A stretch of DNA of 7,083 nt from Alphaproteobacteria bacterium (GTDB lineage: Bacteria > Pseudomonadota > Alphaproteobacteria > RF32 > CAG-239): contig JAFYWO010000004.1 in NCBI GenBank assembly GCA_017557925.1, positions 1-7,083 on the forward strand. The letters run 5' to 3'. Under the pieces are notes generated by a model. The model was not told where the DNA came from, ran no database searches, and saw only the letters and a program-made list of their open reading frames with translations. Below are positions 1 to 4,044 of the stretch, one piece after another (within the stretch, counting starts at the first letter, position 1; each line of letters starts with the position of its first letter). A program made the translations under genes and the position numbers.

Positions 1-1
1 A

Positions 2-55
2 TATAAGGATGTAGCTGTTTTTGACTTGGTAACAAGACTTATAAACGACAAATAA
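2..55 (+). CDS. C-terminal end of an unidentified protein (partial, cut by left edge)
   Basis: The + strand frame from base 2 reads YKDVAVFDLVTRLINDK and stops with TAA at 53-55. The tail looks like an amphipathic helix ending in charged residues, as many cytosolic proteins do. A long-stem hairpin begins 33 nt after the stop, which fits the 3' end of a transcript running to the right and converging on the membrane glycosyltransferase. Seventeen residues are too few to name a family. The opposite strand is also open here (147 down to 1, no ATG), so the strand choice is an inference. Confidence 0.4.
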   Translation, partial: YKDVAVFDLVTRLINDK

Positions 56-88
56 ACACTTAAGAAAGCATCCTTTACAACAAAGATA

Positions 89-135
89 GCATCGGTTATA
101 TCTGCAAACACAATAAAAACAGATATAACTGATGC
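89..135 (+). terminator. Long-stem hairpin, possible 3' end structure of the left-edge gene
   Basis: Bases 89-104 pair with 120-135 to give an unbroken 16-bp stem on a + strand transcript, with one G-U pair (94 with 130) and a 15-nt A-rich loop. On the minus strand the wobble becomes an A-C mismatch, so the fold is best as + strand RNA. It lies 33 nt after the TAA at 53-55. No U-tract follows (the next bases are ATTAAACAAC), so it is not a textbook intrinsic terminator. It could stabilise the 3' end or mark a factor-dependent stop. Confidence 0.4.
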
Positions 136-206
136 ATTAAACAACAAGCTTCTATCACTTTATTTTATTAAATAAACCGACAACAAGATTTATACAACAA
201 ATCCAA

Positions 207-234
207 CAAAAAAACTAAACTGTATGCCAATACA
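207..234 (-). terminator. Weak candidate terminator of the membrane glycosyltransferase gene
   Basis: Read on the minus strand, TGTAT pairs with ATACA around the loop TGGC (221-234). GTTTAG and seven T residues follow (208-214). The hairpin begins about 50 nt after the stop codon at 283. The stem is short and AU-rich and the U-tract is offset by six bases, so this is only the best candidate in the T-rich stretch after the gene. I saw nothing else definite in 136-282. Confidence 0.22.
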
Positions 235-282
235 TAAACCCAATAAAAGTAAAAAAAACACCAAAAAACATCAACTAAACCA

Positions 283-1677
283 CTAAACAGTGCTCATAAC
301 AACAATAGTTTTTGCCAAACTAAACAACATAATCAGACCGGCTAAAATCCTTAACACAAACTCCGATAATTTTTTTTGTTCAACCCAAACCATCATCCAC
401 AAAACAGAAATTATTACCAAAGATACAACATACCTAAATTCGGTTGAGCAAAAATACGGAAACCTGTTCCATAACATTACCCATAATCCCATAACAACAA
501 AAGTATACACAATTATCGCTAAATTAAGTCCGAAATCCTGTCCGATTTTGTTTTCAAAAACTCCAATAAAACTATATACTACAAACAAAGCAATAAAAAT
601 TGCCAAAATATAAACAATATAGCTCGCCACCACACTATTCCATTGCCATTCCCCAAAAACAGCTGTTTTAATTAAAGAAAGCCATACATTATGCTCAAGC
701 CCTCCGTCCCAAACATCCGGAAAGATGTGGTTAATCATAGAAAAATCAAACATTTTCTCCATCAAAGAGAATTGTTTCAAACTGATAAAGTCCACATTTT
801 GCGGCGGCGGAATAACAGCATTACCAAAATAAAGCAAAACAAATCCCCAAGAAAAACCCAACAAACAACCTAAACCGATAATAGCAAATTGCCCCCAAAG
901 CCTCTTATCAAAAAAATTATTCTTTTGAATCAACTTTGCTAAACCTAACATCCCCAAATAAACAATAGTCATAACGCCGGAAAGCTTTGTCATACCGGCA
1001 CCAATAAGAAGACCAGCTATAATAAAACTCTTTTTTAAACTATCTTTATCATCACAATACCACAAATACCCCTGATAAATAGAAGCCTCCATAAAAAAAT
1101 AAACCAACGGGTCATTATTATTTAATCCTGCCATAATCGTCTGTATAGGAAACCAAACCAATCCGCCCCAACCCCATAAAATAATATTCTTCTTAAATTC
1201 AAATAAATTAAAAAATCTCCAAGCAATAATCCCAACACCGGATACGGCAAAAAGATTTACATACCTAGCTTTATCGTATGCATCAACCGCACTTAATCCT
1301 AATATATTACCGATTTTAATAACAATCCCCGAAATCAAACCCCATAAAGGCGGATGATAAAAAGCTCCCCAAATATAATCTACCGGATTTTTAATAAAAA
1401 AGTCATTCTCAACAAAAAACATACCTTGCGTATAATAATTATAATAATCATACTGTCTTTCGTTAATATTTAACCCTGCAACATACCACAAATTAACAAT
1501 AAAAGCTCCGGTAAAAATCAAATCCTGAGTTTTTAAGCTTTTTATTTTCTCTAAATACAACAAATACGCAACAAGTAGACCGGTTCCGCCCCAAAACACA
1601 AATGGAAACAACATCTGCCACAGCATCAAGAAAATACAAAAACAAAAAATACCTTTAAGATTAAAATGAAGTTCCAT
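283..1677 (-). CDS. Multipass membrane glycosyltransferase of the GT-C type (GT39/ArnT-like)
   Basis: This 464-residue, very hydrophobic protein has about 11-13 apparent membrane segments (roughly 8-26, 28-42, 52-68, 109-125, 138-155, 163-183, 216-250 as two, 261-284, 348-370, 383-403, 414-431, 440-460). The family normally moves a sugar from a polyprenyl-phosphate donor to a lipid or protein on the outer face of the inner membrane. Diagnostic traits are an acidic, Tyr-rich first outer loop (ERQYDYYNYY, 72-81; candidate catalytic Asp77), HPPLWGL (108-114) typical of PMT/ArnT-like proteins, NNNDPL (186-191), and a conserved-looking EFRYV (413-417). I chose the ATG at 1677 because CTCCC at 1684-1688 gives GGGAG on the minus strand, 6 nt upstream. 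An in-frame ATG at 1728 would add 17 residues but lacks a ribosome site. Donor and acceptor cannot be told, and no sugar-nucleotide gene lies nearby. Nearby O-antigen polymerase-like folds are less likely. Confidence 0.75.
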   Translation of the reverse strand: MELHFNLKGIFCFCIFLMLWQMLFPFVFWGGTGLLVAYLLYLEKIKSLKTQDLIFTGAFIVNLWYVAGLNINERQYDYYNYYTQGMFFVENDFFIKNPVDYIWGAFYHPPLWGLISGIVIKIGNILGLSAVDAYDKARYVNLFAVSGVGIIAWRFFNLFEFKKNIILWGWGGLVWFPIQTIMAGLNNNDPLVYFFMEASIYQGYLWYCDDKDSLKKSFIIAGLLIGAGMTKLSGVMTIVYLGMLGLAKLIQKNNFFDKRLWGQFAIIGLGCLLGFSWGFVLLYFGNAVIPPPQNVDFISLKQFSLMEKMFDFSMINHIFPDVWDGGLEHNVWLSLIKTAVFGEWQWNSVVASYIVYILAIFIALFVVYSFIGVFENKIGQDFGLNLAIIVYTFVVMGLWVMLWNRFPYFCSTEFRYVVSLVIISVLWMMVWVEQKKLSEFVLRILAGLIMLFSLAKTIVVMSTV

Positions 1678-1683
1678 AACACG

Positions 1684-1688
1684 CTCCC
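1684..1688 (-). promoter_or_regulatory. Ribosome binding site deciding the glycosyltransferase start
   Basis: GGGAG on the minus strand sits 6 nt before the ATG at 1677-1675. The longer in-frame candidate ATG at 1728-1726 is preceded by TTATTAAGTAA, with no purine-rich site, so the shorter protein is preferred. Confidence 0.6.
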
Positions 1689-1738
1689 ATATATATATTT
1701 CAAACACTATCCCACAAACTCTAAACATTTACTTAATA

Positions 1739-1766
1739 AACATACCAATAAAAAAGCATCTGCCAA
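1739..1766 (-). promoter_or_regulatory. Candidate sigma70-type promoter for the glycosyltransferase gene
   Basis: On the minus strand, TTGGCA (1766-1761, five of six consensus bases) is followed after 16 bp by TATGTT (1744-1739, four of six). Predicted transcription would start near 1732. That leaves the ATG at 1728 almost leaderless but gives a normal leader for the ATG at 1677, in agreement with the ribosome site. It is back to back with the + strand promoter at 1775-1804. Confidence 0.3.
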
Positions 1767-1774
1767 AAAACTAC

Positions 1775-1804
1775 TTGACAGTTATTTATTTTTTCACATA
1801 TATT
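1775..1804 (+). promoter_or_regulatory. Sigma70-type promoter of the small + strand gene
   Basis: A perfect TTGACA (1775-1780) is followed after 18 bp by TATATT (1799-1804, five of six consensus bases). Transcription would begin near 1811, about 37 nt before the ATG at 1848. It is the only obvious promoter upstream of this isolated single-gene unit, which ends at the terminator at 2117-2156. Confidence 0.65.
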
Positions 1805-1824
1805 GTGCTAAATCAATAATTTTT

Positions 1825-1851
1825 ATGGTACTTAAAATTTTTGTGTTATGA
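1825..1851 (+). CDS. Possible 8-codon leader frame overlapping the small gene by ATGA
   Basis: Inside the predicted leader, ATG at 1825 opens a frame reading MVLKIFVL with TGA at 1849-1851. Its stop overlaps the start of the next gene (ATG at 1848), the layout of translational coupling. Neither start has a convincing Shine-Dalgarno site: AAATCAATAATTTTT lies before 1825 and AAAATTTTTGTGTT before 1848. It may therefore be chance in AT-rich DNA, or ribosomes may load on an unstructured leader. Confidence 0.2.
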   Translation: MVLKIFVL

Positions 1852-2114
1852 AAGTTTTCAGTTATGAAGAATTAGTTGAGTTCATAGAAAAAGAACTTGC
1901 TTCTTCCCCAAACGAAAGGATTGTCCTCTGTTACAGCAAAACAAACAAAGATGACATCCGCACATTTATCATCGCCCCTGATGATATGTTAGTTACCAAA
2001 CCTTGGCAATGTATTCCGCAACAAATCTCAAAAGGCGATTACATACACGCCGACTTAAATGACATTTACGGTATTGAAAAAGTTATTTTCAAATGTTGCT
2101 TTACCGAGGTATGA
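1848..2114 (+). CDS. Small protein of unknown function (88 residues)
   Basis: I do not recognise this protein. It is 88 residues, soluble-looking and acidic, with no signal peptide or membrane segment. An amphipathic helix at the start (SYEELVEFIEKELAS, 5-19) is followed by likely beta strands (RIVLCYS, 24-30; RTFIIAP, 38-44) and a C-terminal strand ending in KVIFKCCFTEV. Cysteines sit at 28, 55, 83 and 84. Although it is small, a flanking promoter and a strong intrinsic terminator bracket exactly this frame, and the codons read like a real gene, so I call it genuine. It is a single-gene unit, divergent from the glycosyltransferase and convergent with queH. It lacks a clear ribosome site. No partner gene suggests a toxin-antitoxin or phage role. 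Confidence 0.7.
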   Translation: MKVFSYEELVEFIEKELASSPNERIVLCYSKTNKDDIRTFIIAPDDMLVTKPWQCIPQQISKGDYIHADLNDIYGIEKVIFKCCFTEV

Positions 2115-2116
2115 CA

Positions 2117-2156
2117 AACCACTTAGGAAGATCACTTTCAAAGTGGTTATTTTTTT
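2117..2156 (+). terminator. Intrinsic terminator of the small + strand gene
   Basis: AACCACTT (2117-2124) pairs perfectly with AAGTGGTT (2141-2148). The 16-nt loop can add a few inner pairs (GAA 2127-2129 with TTC 2137-2139). A U-tract follows at 2150-2156. It starts 3 nt after the TGA at 2112-2114, and its T-run just touches the queH stop codon on the other strand. On the minus strand the stem has no T-run behind it, so it serves only the + strand gene. Confidence 0.85.
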
Positions 2157-2706
2157 AGCATAATTTATTTTTCTTACTAAAAACACATCCGCAATAATCT
2201 TGATTATAAAGTCCCATCTCTTTTATCAACGTATTTCTTCTTTCTTGCATTCCGCCTTTACGTCCCTCAACTTCCACATAATCTATTCCTGTATCAAAAC
2301 TGGCTTTATACCCTGCCTCATTAACTTGCTTTAAATCTTTCCATCTTGAAACACCTAAAACAGAGGCAACCTCAATATCATCACCACATTCTTTGGCAAA
2401 TTCCATAACCTTTTTAATACGATAATAAAAACAAACACTGCAACGTTTACCTCTTTCCTCTTCATCTTCCAAACCTCTAATGCTCTCAAACCATCCTTTA
2501 GGTTCATAAAGAAGCTCAATAAATTCCACCCCAAACTTCTCACAAACAGCTTTCTGTTCATCTCTTCGTTTTATATATTCTTCTTCCGGATGAATATTAG
2601 GATTAAAAAATATTACCTTAAAATCTCGTCCTTCATTATTCAATTTCTCAATCACGGCAACAGCACAAGGTGCACAACACGATACCAAAAACAACTTTTT
2701 CTTCAT
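2155..2706 (-). CDS. queH: Epoxyqueuosine reductase QueH (DUF208 family)
   Basis: QueH reduces epoxyqueuosine to queuosine at the wobble position of tRNAs with GUN anticodons. It is the final step of queuosine synthesis in the cytoplasm and replaces the cobalamin-dependent QueG. The 183 residues match the usual length of about 180-210 and carry the family pattern in order: CCAPC (10-14), FNPNIHPEEEYIKR (34-47), RCSVC (88-92), GVSRWKDLKQVNEAG (118-132), RKGG (149-152) and YCGC (171-174). The cysteine clusters at 10/11/14, 89/92 and 172/174 are those expected to hold the iron-sulfur cluster and the extra iron. All are present, so the enzyme looks intact. The ATG at 2706 is the natural start because CCAPC normally lies about ten residues in, although the ribosome site is weak (GGATATTGAGTT before ATG). 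No other queuosine gene is in view, so precursor synthesis or salvage must be encoded elsewhere. Confidence 0.95.
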   Translation of the reverse strand: MKKKLFLVSCCAPCAVAVIEKLNNEGRDFKVIFFNPNIHPEEEYIKRRDEQKAVCEKFGVEFIELLYEPKGWFESIRGLEDEEERGKRCSVCFYYRIKKVMEFAKECGDDIEVASVLGVSRWKDLKQVNEAGYKASFDTGIDYVEVEGRKGGMQERRNTLIKEMGLYNQDYCGCVFSKKNKLC

Positions 2707-2736
2707 AACTCAATATCCAAATAACATTTTCCAATA

Positions 2737-2764
2737 ATTAAACACACAGAAAATATAATTTCAA
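2737..2764 (-). promoter_or_regulatory. Candidate promoter of queH
   Basis: On the minus strand, TTGAAA (2764-2759, five of six consensus bases) is followed after 16 bp by TTTAAT (2742-2737, five of six). Initiation would fall near 2730, about 24 nt before the queH ATG. The -35 box abuts the outer edge of the upstream gene's terminator (2765-2805), so queH appears to be transcribed on its own. Confidence 0.45.
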
Positions 2765-2805
2765 GCAAAAAGAAATCCCCCAAACGGGGGACTTCTTTTT
2801 TTTGC
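2765..2805 (-). terminator. Strong, symmetric intrinsic terminator after the 300-residue gene
   Basis: On the minus strand the core TCCCCC pairs with GGGGGA around the loop GTTT (core 2776-2791). After one mismatch the stem continues through AGAA/TTCT and A/T runs to GC at both outer ends (2765-2766 and 2804-2805). T-runs follow the core on both strands (TTTCTTTTT on minus, eight T at 2796-2803 on plus), so it could work either way. Only the minus-strand gene ending at 2824 feeds into it in this window, so I assign it there. It isolates that gene from queH. Confidence 0.85.
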
Positions 2806-2823
2806 TTCCTAAGATGAGCCGAC

Positions 2824-3726
2824 TTAATACTCAATCTTGTATTTTTTGATTTCTTTTTTAATCATGTACATAGTCAAGATTTTATACAAACCAAAAAACT
2901 TCAAAACCTTTCTAACCCCGCCCGAAAAGAACTTCTCATTCTCATTCTCAAACTCAACATAATTTTTAAACATTCCCCAATCAATCTGATTGAAGTATGT
3001 TCTGAAAAATGCCTTATTCCTTTGCCAAACCGGAGCCAAAGCTGCTGTTAACTGATAAAGTGGAACAGATCCTGCATTACAAGCGTGAACCCACAAAAAA
3101 GCCCTGTTGGTCTTAACACGAGTAACATATCTCCATCTTTCTTCTTCGCTACAGTAATGTTTTGCATAACTCTCAACAAACAGACGAAGTTCCAAAGCAG
3201 TAATGCCTGCAACCTTCTCGTCCCACGGCAAGTCAGTAGTTCCATCATCTTTTACATGCTCCATAATACCAAAAACTATCTTTCGGGTATGTTCCATGTA
3301 TGCATACGGAATGTTCCGGTACATAATAGCCAGATTTCTCTTAAAGAAATTCCAACAAGCTTTACTGAATATACCTGGCTCGTCACAACCGGCCGAGTAT
3401 ATCTTGAACTGATCAGGCAAAATCTTTACTAAATTAACCGGCTCATGCAACAATGCACCGTTTGAAAGCCTCTGCAATCCCAGTTCAAACAACAATCCGC
3501 TCAACTCTTGTTTCGCTTCTGTATGGATAAAACCTCCATACTCTGCAATAAAATCCATATAAGTGGATGATATTCTGGAACACCTGTTCTGCGAGCCACC
3601 AATCAACGCAATCTTTGGTAAAATCACAGTTACAATTATTTCATCAACCGTATCTTGTTGCAACTCTGCAACAGAAATACCAGTGATTTCACTTACCTTT
3701 TGATTAAATTGATCTCTATTCTTCAT
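2824..3726 (-). CDS. Unrecognised 300-residue soluble protein with raised GC content
   Basis: I cannot place this protein in a family. It has no signal peptide or clear membrane span. It seems mostly helical, with many aromatic residues (PWDE 167-170, ERWRYV 196-201, LWVHACN 211-217, PVWQRN 232-237) and a strongly basic C-terminus (VRKVLKFFGLYK 271-282, KKEIKKYK 290-297). Cysteines are at 49, 114, 124, 192 and 216 without a spaced metal motif. GSQNRCSR (44-51) and SAGCDEPG (111-118) are the likeliest conserved loops. Three 60-base stretches gave 45, 47 and 52% GC, against 32-35% for two stretches in the right-hand genes, so the codon use is different. This suggests high expression or foreign origin. 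It is a single-gene unit with a near-consensus promoter about 200 nt upstream and its own terminator. The ATG at 3726 has no ribosome site; an in-frame TAA at 3733-3735 forbids a longer form. Confidence 0.7.
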   Translation of the reverse strand: MKNRDQFNQKVSEITGISVAELQQDTVDEIIVTVILPKIALIGGSQNRCSRISSTYMDFIAEYGGFIHTEAKQELSGLLFELGLQRLSNGALLHEPVNLVKILPDQFKIYSAGCDEPGIFSKACWNFFKRNLAIMYRNIPYAYMEHTRKIVFGIMEHVKDDGTTDLPWDEKVAGITALELRLFVESYAKHYCSEEERWRYVTRVKTNRAFLWVHACNAGSVPLYQLTAALAPVWQRNKAFFRTYFNQIDWGMFKNYVEFENENEKFFSGGVRKVLKFFGLYKILTMYMIKKEIKKYKIEY

Positions 3727-3732
3727 GTTTTT

Positions 3733-3756
3733 TTACGGTTTTTTACGAGGTGCCAT
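3733..3756 (-). CDS. Seven-codon frame stopped just before, and in frame with, the 300-residue gene
   Basis: ATG at 3756 reads MAPRKKP and stops with TAA at 3735-3733. It is in the same frame as the gene starting at 3726, with only two codons (AAA AAC) between stop and start. AAAGGA directly abuts this ATG, too close for a normal Shine-Dalgarno site. The main ATG has none at all, so the main gene might be reached by reinitiation. The A6 and A7 runs next to the stop would also be sensitive to sequencing error. I cannot tell a leader frame from chance. Confidence 0.2.
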   Translation of the reverse strand: MAPRKKP

Positions 3757-3781
3757 TCCTTTAAATGGCTTTCCGCTCCTC
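3736..3781 (-). promoter_or_regulatory. Folded leader element, possible H-type pseudoknot, before the 300-residue gene
   Basis: On the minus-strand RNA, GCCATT (3769-3764) pairs with AATGGC (3757-3752) around the loop TAAAGG. An outer stem GAGG (3781-3778) pairs with CCTC (3750-3747). CGG (3775-3773), inside the outer stem, can pair with CCG (3738-3736) beyond it, across the A-rich stretch GTAAAAAA. The outer stem, inner CGG/CCG and A-rich tail copy the topology of H-type pseudoknot riboswitches such as preQ1 class I, but with an extra hairpin. The preQ1 consensus bases around the ligand-binding C are not evident, so this is not called a preQ1 riboswitch. The element ends 9 nt before the start codon and includes the only GA-rich sites. 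Confidence 0.35.
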
Positions 3782-3875
3782 AATTAAAAAATAAATAAAC
3801 AAAACTTTGTAACAAGTATAATTTTATAAGTTAAACTATATCTGCATAATGTGAATACTTATTTTTTAATCAAGC

Positions 3876-3902
3876 TTAAAAAACAAAACACAATACCAAC
3901 AT
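3876..3902 (-). CDS. Eight-codon leader peptide frame with a good ribosome site
   Basis: ATG at 3902 reads MLVLCFVF with TAA at 3878-3876. AGGA at 3912-3909 lies 6 nt before it and is the best Shine-Dalgarno site in the whole intergenic stretch. The frame sits about 30 nt into the predicted transcript from the promoter at 3937-3965. Its last codons overlap an AU hairpin, TTTTTTAA (3883-3876) with TTAAAAAA (3869-3862), loop GCTTGA. A ribosome finishing the peptide would melt this hairpin. It could be an attenuation-type leader or a tiny hydrophobic peptide; no amino-acid run points to a specific signal. Confidence 0.35.
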   Translation of the reverse strand: MLVLCFVF

Positions 3903-3936
3903 AAATCTTCCTATAATAATACTCATTACGCTCAAA

Positions 3937-3965
3937 AGTATAACACATATTTTTATAACTGTCAA
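3937..3965 (-). promoter_or_regulatory. Near-consensus sigma70 promoter driving the long leader
   Basis: On the minus strand, TTGACA (3965-3960, perfect) is followed after exactly 17 bp by TATACT (3942-3937, five of six consensus bases). It is the strongest promoter match in the window. Transcription would start near 3930, about 200 nt before the ATG at 3726, so the 300-residue gene would have an unusually long leader. The rest of the 3727-4044 gap holds the leader frames, the folded element and the upstream terminator at 3998-4025; nothing else stood out. Confidence 0.7.
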
Positions 3966-3997
3966 TATATTAGACAAAAACATTACAAAATTTTAAT

Positions 3998-4025
3998 AAA
4001 AAAACTCCACCTTACCGGTGGAGTT
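3998..4025 (-). terminator. Intrinsic terminator of the M16 peptidase / DXS-like operon
   Basis: On the minus strand, AACTCCACC (4025-4017) pairs perfectly with GGTGGAGTT (4011-4003) around the loop GGTAA, giving a 9-bp stem. Seven T residues (4004-3998) overlap its 3' end and follow it. It starts 19 nt after the stop codon at 4045. The + strand side has no T-run, so it acts in one direction only. Confidence 0.9.
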
Positions 4026-4044
4026 AAATATAATACCTGATAAT

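Noticed and set aside
1..147. Minus-strand hydrophobic frame running off the left edge
   Set aside because: It has no ATG and no good ribosome site, and it contains the 89-135 hairpin. The + strand C-terminus fits better, so it was not annotated, though it is listed as an open question.
290..613. 107-codon + strand open frame opposite the membrane glycosyltransferase
   Set aside because: It is the complement of a strongly family-like membrane protein. Its translation is a low-complexity mix of Thr, Ile, Lys and Asn with no ribosome site or motif.
1666..1851. 61-codon + strand frame across the divergent promoters
   Set aside because: It overlaps the glycosyltransferase start and both promoters, and its translation is Lys/Asn/His/Ser-rich filler. 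Only its last nine codons (1825-1851) were kept, as a possible leader frame.
3085..3432. 115-codon + strand frame opposite the 300-residue orphan
   Set aside because: I considered it as the true coding strand because the orphan is unrecognised. The minus frame is much longer, has a promoter and terminator in the right places, and a more protein-like composition.
3736..3781. A firm call of a preQ1 class I riboswitch
   Set aside because: The pseudoknot layout and A-rich tail are similar, but the consensus loop bases including the ligand-pairing C are not evident, there is an extra hairpin, and the gene directly downstream is not a known queuosine gene or transporter.
3800..3830. Second promoter closer to the orphan gene (minus-strand TATACT in the stretch AATTATACTTG)
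   Set aside because: No acceptable -35 box lies 16-18 bp upstream, and the surrounding AT-rich sequence makes -10-like hexamers common.
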